From Nephrocerus scutellatus (lineage: Eukaryota > Arthropoda > Insecta > Diptera > Pipunculidae): a stretch of 64,000 nucleotides of DNA. The notes beneath the pieces were generated by a model, which did not search any database, had not been told where the DNA came from, and was given only the letters and a program-made list of their open reading frames with translations. Shown here piece by piece: positions 40,855 to 51,128 of the stretch; the stretch's first letter is position 1, and the number at the start of each line of letters is the position of its first letter. The stretch covers positions 59,987,016 through 60,051,015 of the forward strand of contig OX352763.1 of assembly GCA_947095585.1 (NCBI GenBank). The letters are read 5' to 3'. A program made the translations under genes and the position numbers.

Positions 40855-41616
40855 TCTAAATATATAAAAATGGTGTAAGAAATTTATGTGCGCGCAACAG
40901 CTGAGAACGGCTGAACAGATTTGCCTCAATCTTTTTTTGTTGTAATCGCAATTGCCAGGAGGAAAAATGGGAAAATCCACCGGAAAATTTGGAAAATCGA
41001 AAAATGATGTTTTTGTGCAGGAATTTGCGCGTATCTGATCCAGATGGTCGTTTAGAAGAGAAAAATTGGAAATCTGAATCTGAGTGGAAAACTCGGAAAC
41101 TTCCGGAAAAACCCGAAGAAAATTCCATTTGTTTCTATGAAATTTTGAATTTTTTGCGTGTTTTGATGATTTTGGACAAATTGATAAAGTGAAAAGTCTA
41201 TGCAAAGCTTGAAAAACCTCAGAAAATGGTTAAATCCGTCGATATGTATGTCAAGATTGAAACGGAACGTTTAAACTTCAACCACTTCAATTAATCAAAA
41301 CTACGTTCCGAGCAGTACATTCATCTGCGCGATGCCATCGTGTCCGTGCAAAGATCACAATCCAGATTCACCGTATATGGCCGATGAGAAATGCACGAAA
41401 CAATATCTGCGTCCGTTGCTGGCATACACTATTAGTGGAAACGACGGTTATCCACTATATCGGCGTCGTTCACCCGAAGACGGTGGTAGAACTGTTACGA
41501 TGACGGTGAGAGGAAAATATGTCGTGGTTGATAAGTTCGTCGTGATAAGTTTTTTGACCTTGAGACTTATTTATAGTCATAGCAAATGCCGCCTTAAAAG
41601 AATTGACTTCGTTTAA
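40855..41616 (+). mobile_element. 5' part of a Helitron (degraded)
   Basis: The start TCTAAATATATAAAAATGG at 40855, preceded by A, resembles the TC-starting 5' ends of insect Helitrons and the more complete element at 42222. A Rep-domain gene fragment lies about 380 bases downstream in the same orientation. No CTRR-type 3' end in this orientation was found before the sequence changes direction near 41617, so the element is truncated. The interval 40875-41237 has several short overlapping ORFs on both strands that look like chance. Confidence 0.55.
41238..41571 (+). pseudogene. Helitron Rep (HUH replicase) N-terminal domain fragment
   Basis: The translation shows motifs typical of the Helitron-like N-terminal replicase region. 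First comes VDMYVKIETERL, followed by an in-frame stop and KLRSEQYIHLRDA. After a frame change there is CPCKDHNPDSPYM, KCTKQYLRP and then GNDGYPLYRRRSPEDGG. In intact Helitrons this region precedes the HUH endonuclease core, which nicks and rejoins DNA for rolling-circle transposition. Here the catalytic HUH and Tyr motifs are absent and the frame is broken at least twice, so it is inactive. The stretch from 41332 can be read as an ORF to 41616, but similarity stops near VVVDK. Confidence 0.72.
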
Positions 41617-41618
41617 GT

Positions 41619-42221
41619 TTAAAAGGTAGCTCTAGGTCTGAAATTGAACGATCGATTCTTAGAATTTGATCTGAAATTATGAGATCCAGTGAGAACTTCT
41701 GCCTCAATCACGTACTCTTTCATGCTTTTCACAACTAATCCTGTACCGTTGCATAATCCTTGTTTAGTGTTGAGATTACGAAGTAGCATGACCAACTTAA
41801 AGATTTCCAACTTTAAGATTCAGAATATGTTGAAGTAACCCAGCTGGATTGATGGAATTCAAATATTCAAGTGGAAAGTAAAGACGTTTGCTTTCATCTT
41901 CATCTATACTTAAATACACTCGACTTTGTTCGTGAAGCATGCTGATAATTTGATTGTGGACTCTCTCCACATCAACGTTCTTTGGGCATAAAATAACTTT
42001 CCTGGACAAAGAAGTGCTCATTTGAAGAAATTGTTTTTCCAAAAGTTTCTGTCACCAAATCATCGTCACAAATTAAGTCTTCTAGAATTTCAATAGTTGT
42101 TCCCACAATCAAGTGTTCCACCTACAAGTTGTAGCAACCAATTATTATAGTCTTGATCAATGCATCTCATGTTCTCTACTAAAGTCTCTCTCAAAATTGT
42201 GCCAGTTTCAACTTTGCACCA
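41619..42221 (-). pseudogene. Helitron Pif1-like helicase C-terminal fragment
   Basis: On the minus strand three short frames carry consecutive pieces of a Pif1-type Helitron helicase. The first (about 42221-42090) includes ENMRCIDQDYNNWLLQL. The second (42042-41797) has VILCPKNVDVERVHNQI, YFPLEYLNSINPAGL and HILNLKVG. The third (41810-41619) has LVMLLRNLNTKQGLCNGTGL and VIEAEVLTGS. The order is that of the family, where this end couples ATP hydrolysis to strand unwinding during transposition. The Walker motifs are not present in this part. At least two frameshifts separate the pieces, and the upstream end is cut by the Helitron inserted at 42222. The orientation is opposite to the Rep fragment next to it. 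Confidence 0.75.
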
Positions 42222-42976
42222 TCTATATATATAAAAATGAATGTCTGTCTGTATGTCCTTCATAGAATCGTAAACTATGCATTTGATCATGTGATGATCT
42301 TTAGCAAAGTTATTGTGCATGAGCCCACGAAGGTTTCTGAGTTGGTTTCAGCCCCGCTAGGTGGCGCTGGTTTCGTTTTTTTCCGAAAATTCTTATTTAT
42401 GAAACGACTTGGCTCAAATTCACACCATATAGTATTTAAATAAAAAGAAAGTCGTTGACAAAATTTGGACCCGATAGGTGGCGATGGGGTGGAAAATTTA
42501 GTTTTCCCTGTATATGATCTTCATATAAAGAATATTCGAACAAGTGTACATTTTTTGCCTGTATAAGTATCGATTCTATAGTTTTCTGGATTGGTGAGTT
42601 GGTTAGTTAGTGGGGTGTAAGTGGGCATGGCGTCAGTGGGATGGGGCAGCCGGGAAACGCGGGTGTAAGTGGACGGGAGGTCAGTGGGCGGGGGTCAGTG
42701 GGATGGGACAGCCGGGAAACGCCGGGTATTTCTGCTAAATGTTAATATCAGCCACATTTTTAAACTGAATTTTATGAAATTTTTAAGATATAGTATTGGC
42801 AGGTAGGGGAAAGTTATAGGTATATATGGAAGGGGTGAAAGGTAAAATTTTACAAACGTATTTTTAAAAAAATGTCAACGTAAATTATTGACGGTGAGGG
42901 AAGGTTATAGGCTATAGTACTCCCGTCACCCCGGGGGTTCATGTGTCCGTGTAGCAAAGCGCCCAGGAACAGCTAG
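42222..42976 (+). mobile_element. Non-autonomous Helitron (755 bp)
   Basis: The element begins TCTATATATATAAAAATGAA with A before it and ends GGAACAGCTAG with T after it. It thus has the TC start, CTRR end and A-T insertion position that define Helitrons, and no target duplication. Close to the 3' end is a GC-rich palindrome (ACCCC-GGGGGT at about 42932), as expected for the terminator hairpin. Inside, a G-rich segment with two copies of a unit containing CAGTGGGATGGG and CAGCCGGGAAACGC occurs at about 42628-42727. There is no transposase gene; it would depend on a Rep-Hel protein from elsewhere. It is inserted next to the helicase pseudogene. Confidence 0.78.
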
Positions 42977-43367
42977 TTACTGTTTATGAAAATTGTGTCG
43001 ATATAAGCGCTAAAGTAAACAAATATATCGTCAGCTAAAATTACCGATTGCACTAGGTACTAATGACGAAAAAAGAAACTGCTGCTGAAACTGTCATAAT
43101 TTACTTTCAAGTAATTAATTAAGATTAAGCAATTTTGTAAAACCAGAACGATGATCCATTTATGAGTCATAACAATTAATTTACAGTAATCTGGACTAAG
43201 CATTTATTAAATAATCTAGACTAAGCAAATTTATTACAACTTATTTGTATAAATAGCCAACATTTTTTCAATAAAGCAGAATTACTCTCACATACATCAC
43301 ATACAAAGTGTATTTATCACCTTTAACAAATCTCACATTAAAAATACTAAATGTATTAAATTTAACA
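42977..43367 (+). repeat. 3' part of a BEL/Pao LTR
   Basis: The interval ends TTTAACA at 43367, two bases before a tRNA-Tyr-type primer site, and contains TATAAATA (43255), CAATAAA (43269) and the ACAAATCTCACATTAAAAATAC block shared with the copy at 40391-40490. Its left part is cut by the Helitron at 42976, so the LTR start is not seen. It probably represents the 5' LTR of the BEL/Pao element whose gag begins at 43369. Confidence 0.6.
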
Positions 43368-43368
43368 A

Positions 43369-43523
43369 ATGGTCCTTCGAGTACAAAAAGTAACCAGAAT
43401 AAATAACCAAAATGAGAAAGTTATAGATAACTTCCAAAATGCCGTTAACCAGTTGGAAAAGGTTAGAGTTAACCTCACCAAACTAGGATTAGAGAAGCGA
43501 TCCCCGGAAACGCTTGCAAAGCA
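43369..43523 (+). pseudogene. BEL/Pao gag, N-terminal fragment interrupted by the Osvaldo-like insertion
   Basis: A frame starting at ATG 43369 gives about 51 codons before the LTR at 43524. It includes FQNAVNQLEKVRVNLTKLG and SPETLAK, which resemble the start of insect BEL/Pao Gag proteins. The frame runs 25 bases into the LTR and stops at TAA 43546-43548, giving a 59-codon ORF whose last residues are not gag. The start codon overlaps the primer binding site, an arrangement that fits this superfamily. The rest of the gene should lie beyond the right end of the window, after the 3' LTR of the inserted element. Family assignment rests on a short stretch and on the primer site. Confidence 0.6.
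43370..43381 (+). promoter_or_regulatory. Primer binding site, tRNA-Tyr type
   Basis: TGGTCCTTCGAG is complementary to the 3' end of insect tRNA-Tyr (recalled, ending CTCGAAGGACCA). It lies two bases after the inferred LTR end and its first bases form part of the gag ATG. Confidence 0.65.
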
Positions 43524-44320
43524 TGTGGAGACTACTTTTGTTAATTAATCTTTTGATGCAACACCCTGTTGGCTGGCGGCCCAAATCGCCTATCAAATCC
43601 GAGAGAACGTATGATGGCTGCACATCTGAGTTAAGTGATGACTCTTTGGCTTCGATGTGTTTTGGTTTCCTTCTCACACATGCATCAAAAGTTGCCTTTC
43701 ATAGCCCCCTCGAAAGCTATTAACAGCCTGTCTGAGGTAGAACAAACTCCAGTACTGGAATTTTCGTGTCTTTGTGTACTGGGTTTACGTGTAGCAACAA
43801 GGAGTCGATGTGGTTGTGTAGACAATGATATACTCAAACTTCGCACTCTCTACGCGACGAAATCCATTGCACCAGCACCACTACTAGCATGCAACTCGGG
43901 TTATCACTCGACGGGATGGAGAGCCTTATGAAGAGGCAATTACCAAAATATTTGATGAAGGGAGAAGATGAAGGTTGACAATGTGCGTACTGCCAACAAG
44001 AAAAGGGGAGACAAATCGATCTTACCTGCGACTAAAAAGAAAAAAAATTTTTGTTTGAGTGATGAGAAACAAGTTAGGAATGAGGGAGTCAGTCAGAAAG
44101 TAAATTTTGTGATAAGCGGTCGTCGCGACGCTTAAGCTCGGTCCCATTGGGTAAAATGGCCGCTTCGTTCTTCTGCTTCCGAAAGAAAAACTTCCTTTTG
44201 CGTAGTTCGGCGAGTTAAACATTTTTTTTTGAAACAAAAGGGTTTTATTTCGTTTATTCGTTTGTATAACAAAAAAATTTGTTACGTGAGATTGTAAGCT
44301 TAAATGGAATTAAGATTAAA

Positions 44321-45745
44321 ATTTTGCGGCCACGCCAAAAAAATGGCGTCTCGGTTATCGATTTAAATGGTGCGCAAATATTGAATTTAAATCATTAACT
44401 CGGAAAAGAGTCTATGATGTTCTTTTGTGAAAAAAAGGTGTCTAGCATAGCTACACCGAAAAATTAAAAAATTTATAAAAACGAAATTTTTATAAAACTT
44501 TTGCGGCACGCGGTCGAATGAATTTTGCGGCCACGCCAAAAAAATGGCGTCTTGGTTATCGATTTAAATGGTGCGCAAATATTGAATTTAAATCATTAAC
44601 TCGAAAAGAGTCTATGATGTTCTTTTGTGAAAAAAAGGTGTCTAGCATCGCTACACCGAAAAATTAAAAAAAATTTATAAAAACGAAATTTTTATAAAAC
44701 TTTTGCGGCACGCGGTCGAATGAATTTTGCGGCCACGCCAAAAAAATGGCGTCTCGGTTACCGATTTAAATGGTGCGCAAATATTGAATTTAAATCATTA
44801 ACTCGAAAAGAGTCTATGATGTTCTTTTGTGGAAAAAAGGTGTCTAGCATAGCTACACCGAAAAATTAAAAAAAATTTATAAAAACGAAATTTTTATAAA
44901 ACTTTTGCGGCACGTGGTCGAATGAATTTTGCGGCCACGCCAAAAAAATGGCGTCTCGGTTATCGATTTAAATGGTGCGCAAATATTGAATTTAAATCAT
45001 TAACTCGAAAAGAGTCTATGATGTTCTTTTGTGAAAAAAAGGTGTCTAGCATAGCTACACCGAAAAATTAAAAAAAATTTATAAAAACGAAATTTTTATA
45101 AAACTTTTGCGGCACGCGGTCGAATGAATTTTGCGGCCACGCCAAAAAAATGGCGTCTCCGTTACCGATTTAAATGGTGCGCGATCATTGAATTTAAATC
45201 ATTAACTCGGAAAAGAGTCTATGATGTTCTTTTGTGAAAAAAAAGGTGTCTAGCATAGCTACACCGAGAAAAAAAAAATTAAAAAAATTTATAAAAACGA
45301 AATTTTTATAAAACTTTTGCGGCACGCGGTCGAATGAATTTTGCGGCCACGCCAAAAAAATGGCGTCTCGGTTACCGATTTAAATGGTGCGCGATCATTG
45401 AATTTAAATCATTAACTCGGAAAAGAGTCTATGATGTTCTTTTGTGAAAAAAAAGGTGTCTAGCATAGCTACACCGAGAAAAAAAAAATTAAAAAAATTT
45501 ATAAAAACGAAATTTTTATAAAACTTTTGCAGCACGCGGTCGAATGAATTTTGCGGCCACGCCAAAAAAATGGCGTCTCGGTTATCGATTTAAATGGTGC
45601 GCAAATATTGAATTTAAATCATTAACTCGAAAAGAGTCTATGATGTTCTTTTGTGAAAAAAAGGGTTGTCTAGCATAGCTACACCGAAAATTTAAAAATT
45701 TTATAAAAACGAAATTTTATAAAACTTTTGCAACACGTGGTCGTC
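44321..45745 (+). repeat. Seven tandem copies of a 201-210-bp unit within the LTR
   Basis: Units starting ATTTTGCGGCCACGCC occur at about 44321, 44522, 44724, 44926, 45128, 45338 and 45548. Each contains CGCCAAAAAAATGGCG (5-bp arms) and a perfect 10-bp hairpin TTTATAAAAA-CGAAA-TTTTTATAAA (44472-44496 in the first unit). Units five and six share insertions of A runs and GCGATCATT in place of GCAAATATT, so they arose by a recent duplication. The last unit is degenerate at its end. In U3 such arrays can act as enhancers or insulators; that role is not shown here. Confidence 0.9.
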
Positions 45746-46767
45746 TTGTAAATTTTTTTTGTACGGGCCACATTGTCACTAAGATGGCTGCCCATGTACT
45801 CGTATATGCTTTTGTTCCTGACCAGCGGCGAGGTTGACAAACCGAGCTAAATGTGGTAAAGAAGTCTTCCCCCCATTACCTACCGGAAGTGGTAGCAACG
45901 CGGGATCGCTGCCATTAGCCTTGCTTGGAATATTGTTTTTTTTGTGGATGTCGTTCCCTCCAACTAATTTTTTTTGTGATATTTGTGCTAGAACACATCT
46001 CTATGAGTTTAGTTCTATAAAAAAAATAAAAATCGGTTTTATTGTGACCATTAAGAAAGAGGGAAAAACAAGGTACATGAGGCTTAGGGTTCACCCAGTC
46101 GGGAATTCGGAATCGGATTACGATTCCGTAGAAATACTAATCTTTCTTCTTCCAATAGGATTGGTCACCTGCCACGTCGAATTTCGCCAGCGCTGCCGGA
46201 GTACACGTGACGGTTTCATCAAGTAAGTGTAAATTATGCTACCTTTAAATTATAGTTTTTTTTTAGACCGTTGGTTTCCGTTGAATCCAGTTTGGGCTTC
46301 ATCCAAATTAAGTCCCCTAAGTACCGATGAAATTGTCTTATTTTTTCCTCTCTTGGTCTCTCCAACTCAAGTAGAGCGTAAATTTATTATATTACATTAG
46401 TAATTAGATTAATTAGCATTTCACATTTAGCATAAAACAAAAGGAAAATTTATTTTGTACTTAATTTTTTTTGTTAAATTAGCCCTAAATAAAAAAAAAA
46501 ATTTAAAAATGATTGGTAATTAATTCTTCTTAATTCATCGCATCTCCCAACCCTTCTTCTCTGCAATGGAAAGTCCGAGCCTCGTGGGTACGAATGTTGA
46601 TTCTCTTTTGCTTTAGGATCTGAAATGGCCCTCGTAGGTGGTCTCAGGAAAACCCGCTCACGGCGTTCCAAATGGTTTTGGTGTTGTCTTTCTTTTTTGC
46701 TTATTCTTTCCTCCCCCCTTTTTTTCCCTCACTCCCTTTCCAGATTTAACCCAATAAGTACACGCAT

Positions 46768-46773
46768 AATAAA
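46768..46773 (+). promoter_or_regulatory. Candidate polyadenylation signal in the 5' LTR
   Basis: AATAAA lies 130 bases before the inferred LTR end, a plausible place for the R-U5 boundary signal. No TATA box was assigned with confidence. Confidence 0.4.
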
Positions 46774-46908
46774 TTTATTTATGGATGGTAGACGCAGCTG
46801 ATGGGCCAAGATCCCACCCCAATCCGGCGAGCTGGCTAGCGCGTATGCTAGGCGTGTACCCCATGGCCCCGAAGCAGCAGCACCGTAAAATGTCATCATT
46901 ACATAAAT

Positions 46909-46926
46909 TGGCGCCCAACGTGGGGC
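46909..46926 (+). promoter_or_regulatory. Primer binding site of the Osvaldo-like element, tRNA-Lys type
   Basis: TGGCGCCCAACGTGGGGC has the form of the tRNA-Lys primer sites of insect gypsy elements. It begins five bases after the LTR end. Confidence 0.85.
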
Positions 46927-49762
46927 CCGACGGGGTTGGTAGCTCCCTACTCCAGTCGATTCCCATACATTGCTGTATTTAAACCCCAAGGAGCTCGAAG
47001 AGAATTGCGTTAGCAGATTCTTTCGGATTCAAACAAAACTTTTATTCCTCATCCCAAAATTTTACTAAGTGGTTAGATTAATTAAAAATTAAAAGATCAA
47101 GGTCTTAATAACACGGTACATATTTTCTTTGGTCCAGCGTGTAAAGTGGCTCAGGCCATCGGGAATCGCAAGTGATTGGCGTTTGACGGCTGGATACTTG
47201 ACCTATGACGCTGGGTTGTTTTAGTTCATCTGGAAATGCAGGTGATCTAGCGTAGGGCTGCTGGAAACCTGACCGATGAGTAAATTTTATTCTTCAGAAG
47301 ATGTCTTCTGTTAAAGGATATTTGACGCTGGATTGATCAAAGTTAATCGTTTATTTTTTTTTGTTAGCCTTCCATTCCCTGAACTGTCCAAGGTGGACTA
47401 GGAAATGCAGAGTTTGGTTTGAAACCTGCTATATATAACTCTGACCGGGTAGATACCGGGTGGTTCAAGGAAAATGGTCCAGCGTGTAAAGTGGCTCAGG
47501 CCATCGGGGATCGCAAGTGATTGGCGTTTGACGGCTGGATACTTGACCTATGACGCTGGGTTGTTTTAGTTCATCTGGAAATGCAGGTGATCTAGCGTAG
47601 GACTGCTGGAAACCTGACCGATGAGTAAATTTTATTCTTCAGAAGATGTCTTCTGTTAAAGGATATTTGACGCTGGATTGATCAAAGTTAATCGTTTATT
47701 TTTTTTTGTTAGCCTTCCATTCCCTGAACTGTCCAAGGTGGACTAGGAAATGCAGAGTTTGGTTTGAAACCTGCTATATATAACTCTGACCGGGTAGATA
47801 CCGGGTGGTTCAAGGAAAATGGTCCAGCGTGTAAAGTGGCTCAGGCCATCGGGAATCGCAAGTGATTGGCGTTTGACGGCTGGATACTTGACCTATGACG
47901 CTGGGTTGTTTTAGTTCATCTGGAAATGCAGGTGATCTAGCGTAGGACTGCTGGAAACCTGACCGATGAGTAAATTTTATTCTTCAGAAGATGTCTTCTG
48001 TTAAAGGATATTTGACGCTGGATTGATCAAAGTTAATCGTTTATTTTTTTTTGTTAGCCTTCCATTCCCTGAACTGTCCAAGGTGGACTAGGAAATGCAG
48101 AGTTTGGTTTGAAACCTGCTATATATAACTCTGACCGGGTAGATACCGGAAGGAAAATGGAAGCTTGTAAATTCCCCCCCCCCCCTCCTTTCATTTGTCT
48201 AGGTGAGAGACGTCAGGATTGTAGTAATTGAACTGATAAATTCACCCAGGATAATTTTCAATCTAATTTGTAGATAAGGCAAAATTGTGGCTTATTCTTT
48301 GAGGACCTAACGATTGCCTCGTCTTATTTGGCTAGTCCCATCAGGAAATGCAAGTGATCTGGAGTTTGACTGCCGGATGCTCGACCGATGACACTTGCCC
48401 GAAGTGGTATTTTGAGAAATTTCGACGGTTCTGGGTGTATCCTCCGCTGGCTTAAGCATAAATGTTTTTTTTTGTGTGTTTTTTTTTCGGTCTTGAACTT
48501 GTTAATTATTTGGCCGAGAAAAGCAGAAGTTTTCGGCATAGGCTGAATATCTGACCAGTCAAATACTTGGCAGCCTGATAAAACGAAAGTAAGTCTTCCT
48601 CTTTCCTTAAAATTTCATAGTCTGTGAGACGTGGGTTTTCCCAGGTGGAACTATGGACGTTGAGGACGATTGAGTAGGGGTTGATTTGCTTTTGCTCTTA
48701 GTATTTTCGTTGCTGAGTCGGGTTTTGTCCTGCCTTGATTTCTTAGATTTCCCTTCTTGAGGAGCTGAAGGTTTGTCTGATCCTGTGTTTGATTTTTTTT
48801 TATAAAGTACATCATTGCTTGGTGGCGAATAGGATTAGTTCCGTTCAGCCACAAGCAGTGGATAATTGGCCCCGATAGAGGTGATGAGGCGCTCGTTTAG
48901 GCTTCCTCTCTAAGACGCGGCGCCCGAAAGAGAAGAAGGTCGGGAGATGGATGAATCCTTGAGACTGATCATCATTATTAGTATACGTTATTTATATTAA
49001 ACAACTTTTCCTTTTCGTTATTATCTTTGTTCAAGTAATACTTTGAACGAACTGGTGACCGATTATCGACGCTACTTGACCGGGGTCGACTAGTAGTTTG
49101 ACTCGGTTCTTGTATGCCTTTTGCTGATCTGGTGCATACCCTTCGGTAAATATCCTCGACAGCATAAATCTGATTTTTTTGCTTACATGCTAAGCAATTA
49201 CTAACGCTTACTTAGTATACCAATAAAATAAATAAATACCAATAAAGTTTCTTCCACTGTTACCTTGAATTTTAATTAGTGCACTGAATCCTAGAAAACC
49301 TTTCTGGTTGTAAAAATCATAACTCGAAATCATAAGTTTTTTTTGCCAAAGCGGGCATCGAAATTTGTTACGCTTCAAGAAATCATATATTATATTAATT
49401 TTGTTAAATTTTAATTTAAGACCTATTTTTTAAGACCGAATCCGTGAATTTGGGTTTTTTTTATCTTTGGTATTATACCTTCCTTTGAAGTTTTGGGGGT
49501 TGAACACCGCTTACAATTGTTACCAAGGAAGGCTTGGCTTGGCGCACGTTAAACCCACTAATCTCCAGAAAATTAAGCCGAGGCTTTTTGTTTCTTTTCT
49601 TTTTCTCTTGGCTAATAACCTTTACTCTTTTGGCAATCGGCCTAGTATAATTGCTTTTCACTTGCCAAACGAGAAACGCTCGCTGGCTGGTAGTAATCTT
49701 CTCATTAAGTTATATATTTTCTTGATTAACCCGTTAACTATTTTACGCTGATCTACCTCGGC
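46927..49762 (+). other. Long 5' leader of the Osvaldo-like element
   Basis: This 2.8-kb interval lies between the primer site and the gag ATG. It holds three 345-bp repeats (47131-48158) and several related but diverged 55-65-base modules. From 48660 to 49762 I see no convincing gene. The frame at 49467-49751 (94 codons) has no recognisable features and is probably chance. The length suggests roles in packaging, splicing or internal initiation, which remain inference. Confidence 0.7.
47131..48158 (+). repeat. Three tandem 345-bp repeats in the leader
   Basis: GGTCCAGCGTGTAAAGTGG begins copies at 47131, 47476 and 47821. The copies read nearly identical (GGGAATCGC or GGGGATCGC, GTAGGGCTG or GTAGGACTG). 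The third ends short, at GATACCGGA near 48158. Each copy is itself built of related modules with the order GGAAATGCAG...GCTGGAAACCTGACC. Further diverged modules follow at about 48335-48395 and 48510-48570. Confidence 0.92.
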
Positions 49763-50964
49763 ATGGCAGTCCGACGTAGCCTTGATGGCCCCAGAAAGCC
49801 TGTTTTACCCCCGGAGGTGATTGCACGCGAGTCACTCGAATGCCGACTGTGTAGGATCGAAATCGACGGTAGTGCGGAGAGCGTGATCACCACCTGCAAA
49901 CACGTGTTCCACAAATACTGCTTAGCTGAAATACTCAAAAGCTCAGAACTCTGCCCGGAGTGCAACCAGCCTTGTGTATTAAGCACGTTGCGACCGTTCG
50001 TAGTTCGACTTAGTCCCAATGGATTAGGTGCCAACGAAGCGGCAGATGACACAAATGTCCACAACACCCGCAATAGGTCAAAAAGGAAGCCCCCGCTCCG
50101 AATCCAACAGGGTGCGCAGAGGGGTCTGCGCCTTGAAGATCACTTGGCAGGCGAAGGTCAAGGGAAGAAACCTGGTGGTGCCACTATCACTGAAACTCGC
50201 CCGCGATTTTCGTTGCCTGTCAGCACGGTTGAACAGAACCGGAGAGAGTCCAGCCTAGTGACAAAGATCCAGCGAGTGGTTAATGACTCCCTCGACCATA
50301 TTCAAGAGTCAATGTTGCATCAAATTTCGCAAGACCTTTCAAAGCTAGTCGAAACCAACGTTGAACGGTGCTTTGACAGGTTGAACCTGCAGGAGAGCGA
50401 AACAAGGGCTAATGTAGTGCCAGCTAACACGCCAGAATTCGAAAACTGTTCTTGGCCACAGGACATGCCATTCGAGCGAAGGGATCAAGATCCTCGGGCC
50501 ACTTACCCAACCCATTCGTCTCCATTGGACATCAACACCGCCGTAAAAGTGTCCAACATCATCTCAAGTTGGCACCTCCAGTTCGAAGGATCGTCCGATG
50601 GGCTAACAGTCGATAATTTCATTTACCAATTGCAGTCGTTAACTCAGCAAAGTCTAAATGGGAATTTCGGGCTGCTGTGCAAAAACGCACATCTGTTATT
50701 CAAGGGCAGAGCCAAAGAATGGTTTTGGAGGTTTCACCGGTCGCATCCGTTTTTCTCGTGGGACGATTTAATTGATTACCTGCGATTACAATATAAGGAC
50801 AGTCGGTCGGACTATGACATTCGCGAAGCTATAAGATGCCGAAAGCAACGAGATAAGGAGCCCTTTGATGAATACTATGACTCAATCGTTAGGCTGACTG
50901 ATAGGCTTCGACTGCCGATCGCTGAATTGGACTTGGTAGAGATTTTAATAACAAACCTTCGTTC
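49763..50964 (+). CDS. Osvaldo-like Gag, N-terminal part with RING-H2 finger and capsid (interrupted)
   Basis: The gene starts at ATG 49763, the first Met of the frame. Residues 27-67 form a RING-H2 pattern: C27-x2-C30-x14-C45-x-H47-x2-H50-x2-C53-x10-C64-x2-C67. RING-H2 domains bind two zinc ions and are usually found in ubiquitin ligases; this is unusual in a Gag. Residues of about 265-400 carry the capsid domain, with WHLQFEG, FGLLCKNAHLLFKGRAKEW and EPFDEYYDSI. At 50964 the frame is broken by an env-bearing element, whose 4-bp target duplication spans 50961-50964. The same frame resumes in phase at 60219 and ends at 60645, so before the insertion Gag had 542 codons. As it stands, translation runs 99 bases into the inserted LTR and stops at 51062-51064, giving a 433-residue product without zinc knuckles. 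Confidence 0.85.
50961..50964. repeat. Target site duplication, left copy, of the inner element
   Basis: GTTC lies directly before the TGTTG start of the inner 5' LTR and again directly after the CAACA end of the 3' LTR at 60215-60218. Removing one copy plus the element restores the phase of the interrupted gag. Confidence 0.92.
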
Positions 50965-51128
50965 TGTTGTGACCACACACAACTCCTTAGACATGTGCTA
51001 CGCACATTTCATAATATCCTTCCTTTCCCAAACATGTGCTATGCACATTTCCTATTTTTTCTAATGTTACATTATCCATAATGTAACATTACCCATTTTT
51101 CCAATAACCCAAATCCATTATCCTAAAT

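Larger units (their letters stand above)
43524..46903 (+). repeat. 5' LTR of the Osvaldo-like element (about 3380 bp)
   Basis: The LTR starts TGTGGAGAC at 43524, fixed by the repeat at 63938. It is inferred to end ATTACA at 46903, five bases before the primer site at 46909, giving TGT...ACA termini. It contains a seven-unit tandem repeat (44321-45745) and an AATAAA at 46768-46773 that could serve polyadenylation. At almost 3.4 kb it is long for insect gypsy elements. A 130-codon frame at 45834-46226 begins with TTG and matches nothing I know; I do not call it a gene. The intervals 43587-44320 and 45746-46760 hold no other recognised feature. Confidence 0.82.

Noticed and set aside
45834..46226. 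130-codon ORF in the Osvaldo-like LTR
   Set aside because: It starts at TTG, has no known motif, and lies in an LTR; treated as chance.
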